NCBI GenBank assembly: GCA_947499505.1
Contig: CANMOQ010000002.1
Coordinates: forward strand, 558,001-622,000
Direction: 5' to 3'
Source: an uncultured Erythrobacter sp.
GTDB taxonomy: Bacteria > Pseudomonadota > Alphaproteobacteria > Sphingomonadales > Sphingomonadaceae
DNA: 64,000 nucleotides
Made by a program: the position numbers and the translations under genes
Shown: piece after piece, positions 43,456 to 50,659 of the stretch
How positions within the stretch are numbered: the stretch's first letter is position 1
Layout of the letters: every line of letters starts with the position of its first letter
The notes under the pieces: generated by a model
Databases searched by the model: none
Told to the model about the DNA's origin: nothing
The model's input: the letters and a program-made list of their open reading frames with translations, nothing else

Positions 43456-44550
43456 ATGGCAAAACTATCCGCCCGCAGCGGAGCCAAACAGGCAAAAGCT
43501 TCTTTTGGCGTCTTCATTGGACGCTTCCAACCCCTTCACATTGGCCACGAACATGTAATCCGGCAATCGCTGGAGCAGGTTGACCGCGTTATCGTGCTGG
43601 TCGGCTCGGCCAATATTGCGCGCGATCCGCGCAACCCCTTCACCTTTGAAGAGCGCGAGCACATGATCCGCTCAGCCTTTGCATATGAAATTGCGCAAGG
43701 CCGCGTGATTATCGAGCCGCTGGACGACCATCTGTATTCCGACACCGCTTGGGTGGCTGAGGTTCAGCGGCGCGTGCACGACATTGTCTTGAAAGAAGGC
43801 AATAACGGCTTTGCATCAAGCGGCCTCGAGGATTTCGAGATTTCGCTTGCTGGATTTGGCAAAGACAATTCGTCGTTTTACCTCAAACTGTTCCCGTCCT
43901 GGGGCAATATCCAGATCGACAGCCAATTCGGCACATTCAGCAGTTCTGACATTCGCGAACGCTATTTTGCGCGGCTGTCCGATGTGCCCGCTCAAGTGCT
44001 GTCGCCAGGGGTTGCAGAGCAGCTCAAAGAATTTCAGCTGTCAGAAGAATTCAAGGCGCTGCTGGCGGAACGCGAATATCTCGATGCTTATCCGCAGGAA
44101 TGGGGCCCTGGGCCATTTGTCACTGCGGATGCGGTGGTAATCCAAGCGGGTCATATCTTGCTGGTTGAGCGCGGCCGCTTGCCTGGCAAGGGCTTGCTGG
44201 CGCTACCGGGCGGCTTTGTCGATCACGGCGAAAGACTGCGCGATGCGGCCATTCGGGAGCTGCGGGAAGAGACCGAAATCTCTGATGCGAAGGGGCAGAT
44301 CCCCCCCGCCATGCTCGCGAGCTTTATCGAGGACAGCCGGACCCAGGTGTTTGACGCGCCGCAGCGTTCCTTGCGCGGGCGGATCATCACCCATGCGTTC
44401 CTGTTTCGCCTGCCGGCACGGCGCAAGCTGTTCAAAGTGAAGGGCGGCGATGATGCGGCCCATGCGCGCTGGTATCAGCTGGGCGAATTGGCCCCGGAAA
44501 TGCTGTTTGAAGATCACTGGTCCATCATCGAGCAGATGGCGGACCTTTGA
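43456..44550 (+). CDS. nadM: Bifunctional nicotinamide-nucleotide adenylyltransferase / Nudix hydrolase
   Basis: 364 residues from ATG 43456, GAGGGAG 8 bases upstream; an upstream TTG adds 29 unrelated residues. NMN adenylyltransferase half: 'FIGRFQPLHIGHEHVI' (HxGH) and 'TFSSSDIRERYF' (ISSTxIR-like). Nudix half: 'GGFVDHGERLRDAAIRELREET' (GX5EX7REUXEEXGU). It adenylates NMN to NAD+; the Nudix part hydrolyses ADP-ribose or related dinucleotides. Followed by nadV, so both form a nicotinamide-to-NAD+ route. Confidence 0.95.
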   Translation: MAKLSARSGAKQAKASFGVFIGRFQPLHIGHEHVIRQSLEQVDRVIVLVGSANIARDPRNPFTFEEREHMIRSAFAYEIAQGRVIIEPLDDHLYSDTAWVAEVQRRVHDIVLKEGNNGFASSGLEDFEISLAGFGKDNSSFYLKLFPSWGNIQIDSQFGTFSSSDIRERYFARLSDVPAQVLSPGVAEQLKEFQLSEEFKALLAEREYLDAYPQEWGPGPFVTADAVVIQAGHILLVERGRLPGKGLLALPGGFVDHGERLRDAAIRELREETEISDAKGQIPPAMLASFIEDSRTQVFDAPQRSLRGRIITHAFLFRLPARRKLFKVKGGDDAAHARWYQLGELAPEMLFEDHWSIIEQMADL

Positions 44551-44554
44551 AACC

Positions 44555-44577
44555 GCCGGCGGGGGAGCCCCGCCGGT
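44555..44577 (+). other. GC-rich hairpin between nadM and nadV
   Basis: CCGGCGGGG (44556-44564), loop GAG, CCCCGCCGG (44568-44576): a 9-bp GC-rich stem directly after the nadM stop, without a T tract. It may reduce read-through into nadV or be an mRNA-stability element. Confidence 0.5.
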
Positions 44578-44625
44578 CCATAGGCCTCAAAATACCGAGG
44601 CAAATCCATGTGAGGAGTTCACATT

Positions 44626-46008
44626 ATGACCAATATCATTCTGGCGACTGACAGTTACAAACAGAGCCACTTTCTCCAATATCCACCTCAGGCCCGAGCG
44701 ATCAGTGCCTACGGCGAAAGTCGGCCCAATGGCTTCTCAGACGAAGTCGTGTTCTTTGGCCTCCAGCCGTTTCTGATGGACTATCTCGGCAAGCCGATAT
44801 CTCAGGCAGATATCGAGGAAGCTGAGGCGATTTGCGAGGCCCACGGCGTGCCGTTTAATCGCGCTGGCTGGGATGCCATTCTTGCCGATTATGGCGGCTA
44901 TCTGCCAATTGAAATCAGCGCATTGCCAGAGGGCGTGGTCGCCCCAGCAGGTGTGCCATTGTTTCAAGTGGTGAACACTGATGACCGCATGCCATGGCTC
45001 ACCACTTTCATCGAAACTGCCCTGCTCAGAGCGATCTGGTACCCGACCACGGTTGCAACCCTGAGCTGGAAATGCGCGCAGGTAATTGGTGCGGGGCTGG
45101 AGCGCAGCTCTGATGATCCTGCGGGTCAATTGCCTTTCAAACTGCACGATTTTGGGGCTCGCGGGGTCAGCTCTGGCGAGAGCGCTGCGCTGGGCGGAAT
45201 GGCGCACCTGGTGAACTTCGCCGGGACCGACACTTTGGAGGGGATCATGGCCGCGCGCCGCTATTACGGCGCGGACATGCCCGGATTTTCGATCCCTGCT
45301 GCAGAGCACAGCACGATGACCAGCTGGGGCCAAGAGGGCGAGGCGGATGCCTATGAAAACATGCTCAATGCGTTCGAGGGTGAAGGCAAAATCGTCGCCG
45401 TCGTCTCGGACAGCTATGACCTCGACAATGCGGTCGAGAACATCTGGGGCGGCAACCTCAAAGACAAAGTGCTGGCACGCAAAGGCACTTTGGTTGTGCG
45501 CCCGGACAGCGGCGATCCGGTTGAGACCCCCGCGCGTGTTTTGGCCAAATTGTGGGACATCTTTGGCGGATCAATCAATGCCAAAGGCTACCGCGTGCTG
45601 CACTCCAATGTCCGGGTGATCCAGGGCGATGGGATGAACATCTCCAGCATTGGCCGGTTGGTCGACCGCGTGATTCAGGATGGCTTCGCGATCGACAATA
45701 TCGCGTTCGGAATGGGCGGAGGACTGCTGCAATCGGTCAATCGCGACACCTTGCGATTTGCGATGAAGGCCAATGCGATGCGCGGTGCCGATAGCCAGTG
45801 GCACGATGTCTCAAAGCGGCCTGCAACCGATCCGAGCAAAGCCAGCAAGGCTGGACGTCAGGCAGTGGTGCTCGAAAACGGGCAGATGGTTGCCCGGCGC
45901 GCAGACGCGCTGGACGGCTCAGAAGACTTGCTTGAGCCGGTCTGGCGCGATGGCAAGATGCTGGTTCGCCGCAGCTTTGATGAGGTGCGGACACGCGCCA
46001 AGCGTTGA
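44626..46008 (+). CDS. nadV: Nicotinamide phosphoribosyltransferase
   Basis: 460 residues, NAMPT type. 'LATDSYKQSHFLQYP', 'KLHDFGARGVSSGESAALGGMAHLVNFAGTDTLEG', 'VVSDSYDLDNAVENIWGG', 'VRPDSGDPVETPARVL' and 'NIAFGMGGGLLQSVNRDT' are characteristic. Converts nicotinamide plus PRPP to NMN, which NadM then adenylates. The nadV-nadM pair by-passes deamidation to nicotinate, a salvage route also spread by phages and plasmids. Good AGGAG 6 bases before the ATG. Confidence 0.96.
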   Translation: MTNIILATDSYKQSHFLQYPPQARAISAYGESRPNGFSDEVVFFGLQPFLMDYLGKPISQADIEEAEAICEAHGVPFNRAGWDAILADYGGYLPIEISALPEGVVAPAGVPLFQVVNTDDRMPWLTTFIETALLRAIWYPTTVATLSWKCAQVIGAGLERSSDDPAGQLPFKLHDFGARGVSSGESAALGGMAHLVNFAGTDTLEGIMAARRYYGADMPGFSIPAAEHSTMTSWGQEGEADAYENMLNAFEGEGKIVAVVSDSYDLDNAVENIWGGNLKDKVLARKGTLVVRPDSGDPVETPARVLAKLWDIFGGSINAKGYRVLHSNVRVIQGDGMNISSIGRLVDRVIQDGFAIDNIAFGMGGGLLQSVNRDTLRFAMKANAMRGADSQWHDVSKRPATDPSKASKAGRQAVVLENGQMVARRADALDGSEDLLEPVWRDGKMLVRRSFDEVRTRAKR

Positions 46009-46059
46009 TTGAAGGGCGTGTGGCGGGGTCTGACGACTCCGCCATTCGCTGCGCCGCGA

Positions 46060-46983
46060 TCAATCCACCGACATATTGTCGATCAGCCGCGTGCCGCCAA
46101 TTCGTGCTGCGACCAGCAGGCGGGCTGGGCCGCCGCCTAGGGCAGTGATCTCCGCTAAGGTGCTCGCATCTGCAAGCGACGCGTAATCCACGCTGGAGAA
46201 GCCCGCATCCAGCAGGGCGGATTTGAGCGTGCTTAGCGCCGCATCCACCGGCCCGCCGCTCTCGATCTGTGCGATCGCCGTCTTCATCGCCGCGGGCAAG
46301 GTCGCGGCGGCCGTGCGGTCGCTGGGTGAGAGGTAGCGGTTGCGGCTGCTCATCGCGAGGCCATCGGCCTCTCGCACGGTTGGTACGCCAATGATCTGCT
46401 GTGCCGGCGGCTGGGTCAGATCCAGGTCGCGGGCCATGGTGCGGATCACGGCGAGCTGCTGAAAATCCTTCTCGCCAAAGAACGCCATATCGGGCTGAAC
46501 CTGATTGAAGAGCTTGCACACGACCGTGGCGACCCCGTCAAAATGGCCCGGCCTGTCCGCGCCGCAAAAGCCAGCGCTCACCCCGCTCACCGAAATGCTG
46601 CTGGCGAAGCTTTGCGGTCCGCCGGGATACATGGCCTCGACCGTCGGCGCCCACAGCAGGGATACGCCGACGCTTTCCAGCATGGCGGAATCCTCGGCCA
46701 ATTGCCGGGGATAGGCGTCCAGATCTTCTCCCTCGCCAAATTGCGTTGGATTGACGAAGATCGACGCCACGACATGGTCGCATTGATCGCGAGCCGCCCG
46801 CATCAACGTGAGATGCCCCTCATGCAGCGCGCCCATGGTCGGGACCAGGCCAATGCTGGCGGGCGCGCTGATGCTGCCCTCTGCCACCGGGTCCCGGCGC
46901 AGCGCCGCGATGGATTTTCTCAACATCTCGAGTGTGCTTACGGTTTGCAGTGGTTTGCCCTTTCGGTATGCGCTGTGACACAT
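46060..46983 (-). CDS. panC: Pantothenate synthetase
   Basis: Motifs 'GLVPTMGALHEGHLTLM', 'SIFVNPTQFGEGEDL', 'FFGEKDFQQLAVIRTM' and 'AMSSRNRYLSPSDR' are classic PanC (ATP and pantoate binding). Joins pantoate and beta-alanine for CoA synthesis. The start is uncertain: the family N-terminus (M-x-T-x-x-x-L-x-x-LR) matches LQTVSTLEMLRKSI, whose first codon is CTG at 46950 with AAAGGG upstream. The given start is ATG 46983, 11 codons earlier; ATG 46926 is a third choice and yields 288 residues. The open frame continues upstream but antisense to mipZ. Divergent from mipZ. Confidence 0.93.
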   Translation of the reverse strand: MCHSAYRKGKPLQTVSTLEMLRKSIAALRRDPVAEGSISAPASIGLVPTMGALHEGHLTLMRAARDQCDHVVASIFVNPTQFGEGEDLDAYPRQLAEDSAMLESVGVSLLWAPTVEAMYPGGPQSFASSISVSGVSAGFCGADRPGHFDGVATVVCKLFNQVQPDMAFFGEKDFQQLAVIRTMARDLDLTQPPAQQIIGVPTVREADGLAMSSRNRYLSPSDRTAAATLPAAMKTAIAQIESGGPVDAALSTLKSALLDAGFSSVDYASLADASTLAEITALGGGPARLLVAARIGGTRLIDNMSVD

Positions 46984-47055
46984 CTCTAGCCGCTCACGGC
47001 GAGCGGAGACAAGATCGCCCGTTCGCCCAGACGTTCGCAATGAAGGACCCGGCCC

Positions 47056-47865
47056 ATGGCCCAGAAAAGCGCACACCGCATCGTCTTTGCGAATGAAAAA
47101 GGCGGTACGGGCAAATCCACCACGGCGGTGCATATTGCCGTGGCCCTGTCCTATTTGGGCGCGCGGGTCGTGGCGATCGACCTCGATCCGCGCCAGCGCA
47201 CGATGGACCGCTATATGGAAAACCGCAGAGACACGGCGGAGCGGCGCGGGATTACACTGCCCACGCCCCGGTGCGAGGTCTATGAAGGTGATATTGCGGG
47301 ATTGGGCGTGCGCATCGAAGAGCTTGGGCAAAGTGCCGATTTCATCCTGTTCGATACGCCGGGCCGCGATGATCCGCTCGCCCGCTTCGCCGCAACCGAA
47401 GCCGACACTTTGGTCACACCGATGAATGACAGTTTCGTCGACTTCGATCTGATCGGTCAGGTCGAAGGCGAGACCTTCAAGGTGAAGAAGCTGAGTTTTT
47501 ATGCAGAGCTGATCTGGGAGGCGCGGATGAAGCGCAGCCGCGCTACTTTGGCGGACAAGCGCCCCGAAATGGACTGGATCGTGGTGCGCAACCGCACTGG
47601 GCATGTTGAGGCGCGCAATATGGCGCGGATCGAGCAGGCGCTCACCGAAATGTCGAAACGTGTCGGCTTTCGGGTCGCCCACGGCCTGTCCGAACGGGTG
47701 ATTTATCGGGAACTGTTTCCCTCCGGGCTCACTTTGCTTGATAAGGGGCACTTGGGTGAGCTGGGCACCAGCCATCTGATTGCGCGGCAAGAGCTGCGTT
47801 CGCTGTTAAAAGCCCTCAACCTGCCCGATTTTGAACGTGGGCAATCGCAGATGGAGCTCGCCTGA
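47056..47865 (+). CDS. mipZ: Division plane positioning ATPase MipZ
   Basis: 269 residues. ParA/MinD-type with deviant Walker A 'FANEKGGTGKSTTAVHIAVAL' (K15-T22) and 'DLDPRQRTMDRYMENR', 'FDTPGRDDPLARFAATEADTLVTPMNDSFVDFDLIGQV' as in Caulobacter MipZ. MipZ forms a gradient from ParB at the poles and inhibits FtsZ, so that division occurs at mid-cell. Alphaproteobacterial marker gene. Followed 3 bases later by the J-domain gene. Confidence 0.95.
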   Translation: MAQKSAHRIVFANEKGGTGKSTTAVHIAVALSYLGARVVAIDLDPRQRTMDRYMENRRDTAERRGITLPTPRCEVYEGDIAGLGVRIEELGQSADFILFDTPGRDDPLARFAATEADTLVTPMNDSFVDFDLIGQVEGETFKVKKLSFYAELIWEARMKRSRATLADKRPEMDWIVVRNRTGHVEARNMARIEQALTEMSKRVGFRVAHGLSERVIYRELFPSGLTLLDKGHLGELGTSHLIARQELRSLLKALNLPDFERGQSQMELA

Positions 47866-47868
47866 GCC

Positions 47869-48204
47869 ATGCTAAAGATCGCGGTTATTCTTGTGCTGAT
47901 TTGCGTCTTGTTCCGCTGGGGGCTGGGCAAATGGCCGTGGGAGCTGGCGAAGGGCCCCTCCGGCAGGGAGCAAGAGCTGTCCAAAGCGCGGCAATTGCTG
48001 CGCGTGGCTGAAGACGCCGATTGCGCCGAGATTGCCGCTGCGCATAAGCGCCTTATCGCGGTCGTGCATCCCGACAAAGGCGGCTCAGCCGAGCAAGTGT
48101 ATGAGGCGAATGCAGCGCGCGACCTGCTGTATGAAGAATTGCCTGGCCCCGTGCCGGTGAAGGCGCGTGACGACGATGATAATGCTGAGACCCCTCCCGA
48201 GTGA
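47869..48204 (+). CDS. Membrane-anchored J-domain protein
   Basis: 111 residues: one N-terminal transmembrane helix (residues 2-18), a short Gly/Arg-rich linker, then a degenerate J-domain with HPD in 'RLIAVVHPDKGGSAEQVYEANAARDLLYEEL'. Pattern resembles DjlA/Tim14-like anchored co-chaperones that stimulate DnaK at the inner membrane. It follows mipZ by 3 bases, suggesting co-expression. Partner DnaK not in window. Confidence 0.8.
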   Translation: MLKIAVILVLICVLFRWGLGKWPWELAKGPSGREQELSKARQLLRVAEDADCAEIAAAHKRLIAVVHPDKGGSAEQVYEANAARDLLYEELPGPVPVKARDDDDNAETPPE

Positions 48205-48308
48205 TGCACGCGGATGATGGAGCCGTGCCATAGGATAACAGGCTTTGGAGCGCCCTCCTGGCCATCGCTCAATCAACCACCCCAAACCCAATTCAGGACG
48301 ACCTTCTC

Positions 48309-49724
48309 ATGAACCACCAATTTCATTCCACGGTCCTGCGTGAATATGACATTCGCGGGATCATTGGCGAGACGCTGGGCGCGGATGATGCGCGGGCCAT
48401 CGGGCGCAGCTTTGGCACCATGCTGCGCGAGGCGGGCGGCAAAACGGTGGCGATGGGCTACGATGGTAGGGTCAGCTCACCCATGCTCGAACACGCCCTT
48501 TCCGAAGGGCTCACAGCCAGCGGCTGCGACGTTGTAAAGATCGGGATGAGCGCCACCCCAATGCTTTACTATGCTGAGGCGTCATCCGAGCAGATTGATG
48601 GCGGCATACAGATAACTGGCAGCCACAATCCCGCCAATTACAATGGCTTCAAAATGGTATTTCAAGGGCGTCCGTTCTTTGGAAAGGACATCCTGGCGAT
48701 CGGCGAAATGGCCGCCGCTGGCCGGTGGGCCGACGGAAACGGGGAGGTCAGCAAGAGCGATATCCTCAGCGAGTATGTCGAGCGTTTGCTCGAGGCTGTC
48801 ACCGGGATTGAGGGGGAAACCCTCGCTGACCTCAAGGTCGGATGGGACGCTGGTAATGGCGCCGCTGGCCCCGCCTTGGAGGCGCTGGCCGCGCGGCTGC
48901 CCGGGGAACATCATCTGCTGTTTACTGACGTTGATGGACATTTTCCCAATCATCACCCTGATCCGACTGTGGAGGCCAATCTGGCTGATCTTCGCGCGCT
49001 GGTCGCGGAGAAGAACCTCGACTTTGGTGTGGCTTTCGATGGCGATGGGGACCGGATCGGCGCAATTGACGGTTCGGGCCGGGTGATCTGGGGCGATCAA
49101 TTGCTGATGATCTATGCTGAGGATGTTCTCAAAACCCACCAAAACGCGACGATTATTGCCGATGTGAAGGCCAGCCGCGCTTTGTTTGATCACGTCGCGG
49201 CGCATGGCGGACAGCCGCTGATGTGGAAGACCGGACACAGCCTGATTAAGTCCAAAATGAAGGAGACGGGCTCTCCTCTGGCCGGAGAAATGAGCGGCCA
49301 TGTGTTCTTTGCCGACACATATTACGGGTTTGATGACGCGCTTTATGCGGGATTGCGGCTGATCGCGGCCTCTGCGCGACTCGGCAAATCAGTGACGGAG
49401 CTGCGCAGCGCGATGCCCGATATGCTGAACACGCCAGAGATGCGGTTCCAAGTTGATGAAGCGCGCAAATTCCCCGCCATGTCCGAAATCAGCGAGCGTA
49501 TGACAACCAATCCCGGCCCCGGCGTGGAAGAGGTCAATGCAACCGATGGCGTGCGCGTCAACACCGCCGATGGCTGGTGGTTGCTGCGTGCCTCAAACAC
49601 GCAGGACGTTCTGGTCGCCCGCGCAGAAAGCGACACCGAGCAAGGCCTCGAGCGCCTGATTGCGCAGATTGATGAGCAATTGGCCCTGTCCGGCCTTGAG
49701 CGCGGCGAAAGCGTGGGGCATTAG
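48309..49724 (+). CDS. Phosphomannomutase/phosphoglucomutase
   Basis: 471 residues, alpha-D-phosphohexomutase family. Active-site Ser105 in 'ITGSHNPANYNGFKM', metal loop DGDGDR (244-249), 'GEMSGHVFFADTYYGFDDALYAGL' (sugar-binding GEMSGH), and a C-terminal phosphate loop 'RASNTQDVLVARAES'. Interconverts hexose 1- and 6-phosphates for LPS/exopolysaccharide precursors. AlgC/PgmG-type. Confidence 0.95.
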   Translation: MNHQFHSTVLREYDIRGIIGETLGADDARAIGRSFGTMLREAGGKTVAMGYDGRVSSPMLEHALSEGLTASGCDVVKIGMSATPMLYYAEASSEQIDGGIQITGSHNPANYNGFKMVFQGRPFFGKDILAIGEMAAAGRWADGNGEVSKSDILSEYVERLLEAVTGIEGETLADLKVGWDAGNGAAGPALEALAARLPGEHHLLFTDVDGHFPNHHPDPTVEANLADLRALVAEKNLDFGVAFDGDGDRIGAIDGSGRVIWGDQLLMIYAEDVLKTHQNATIIADVKASRALFDHVAAHGGQPLMWKTGHSLIKSKMKETGSPLAGEMSGHVFFADTYYGFDDALYAGLRLIAASARLGKSVTELRSAMPDMLNTPEMRFQVDEARKFPAMSEISERMTTNPGPGVEEVNATDGVRVNTADGWWLLRASNTQDVLVARAESDTEQGLERLIAQIDEQLALSGLERGESVGH

Positions 49725-49773
49725 AGCTGCGACCACACGACTTTGGCACTATCAGACGCACAAGGACAAACCC

Positions 49774-50616
49774 ATGAAGCGCCCGTTTAAGCACATTGCC
49801 CTCTCACTCAGCGCAGCCAGCCTAGCTTTCGCCGCCCCGCTCGCGGCTCAGGATACCACCTCGTCAGAGCCGACGGTTGAGGAGCTGGAGCAGGTCATGG
49901 GCGCGCTGACGGGCATGTTCCAGGCAGAGCCGCTGACAGCGGAACAAGAGGCGCGTTTGCCCGCGGCGGAGGCGATTGTCGCGACCATGATGCCGGAGGG
50001 TTTCTACGCGGAACTGATGAGCGACATGATGGGCGACACTTTTGCTCCGATCATGGCGATGTTCAGCGGCGAGACGGGCGCGCAGATGATGCTGTCTACC
50101 CGGCTAGCAACCGATCCGGCCAAGGTCGAGGCCTTGAGCGCGGAGGAGCGCAGCGAGCTGGTGGCTTTGCTCGATCCCGGATTTGAGCAGCGCGGCGAGG
50201 CGATGGGCGGCGTGTTTGGCGAGATGATGACCGAGGTTGCAACCTTGATCGAGCCAGGCTTCCGCCAAGGCATGGCGCGCGCCTATGCGGTGCGCTTCAC
50301 CGCCGATCAGCTGGCCGATATCTCGGCCTTTTATGCAACGCCAACCGGCGAGATTTACGCGCAGCAGACCATGGCATTGTTCACCGATCCGCAGGTGATG
50401 TCGGCCAGCATGGAGGCGATGCCCGCGATGATGGGGCAATTTGCCGATATGGAAACGCGCGTTTCTGAGAAAATGGCGGAGCTTCCCGCAGAGCGCTCTT
50501 ACGAAGACCTAAGCGCTGATGAGCGGGCACGCATGGCGCAATTGCTCGGTCTGTCTGAAAGCGAGCTGTCAGACACCGTGCAGCCACCACGCGCGGGCGG
50601 CGGCTCGCCGTTCTGA
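49774..50616 (+). CDS. DUF2059-type secreted protein
   Basis: 280 residues from ATG 49774 (MKRPFKHIALSLSAASLAFAAPLAAQ, signal peptide to ~25). The mature protein is Ala/Met/Glu-rich and helical, with 'GMARAYAVRFTADQLADISAFYATPTGEIYAQQTM', the DUF2059 signature. Likely periplasmic. Role unknown. The longer frame from 49660 adds 38 residues overlapping the preceding gene and is not credible. Confidence 0.75.
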   Translation: MKRPFKHIALSLSAASLAFAAPLAAQDTTSSEPTVEELEQVMGALTGMFQAEPLTAEQEARLPAAEAIVATMMPEGFYAELMSDMMGDTFAPIMAMFSGETGAQMMLSTRLATDPAKVEALSAEERSELVALLDPGFEQRGEAMGGVFGEMMTEVATLIEPGFRQGMARAYAVRFTADQLADISAFYATPTGEIYAQQTMALFTDPQVMSASMEAMPAMMGQFADMETRVSEKMAELPAERSYEDLSADERARMAQLLGLSESELSDTVQPPRAGGGSPF

Positions 50617-50659
50617 TCCGCGCTTGCGAGAGGGCGCGCTGATCTCCATTGTGTGAAGC

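Noticed and set aside
46984..47790. Long N-terminal extension of panC
   Set aside because: It lies antisense to mipZ and has no PanC homology; only the part from about 46983 is real.
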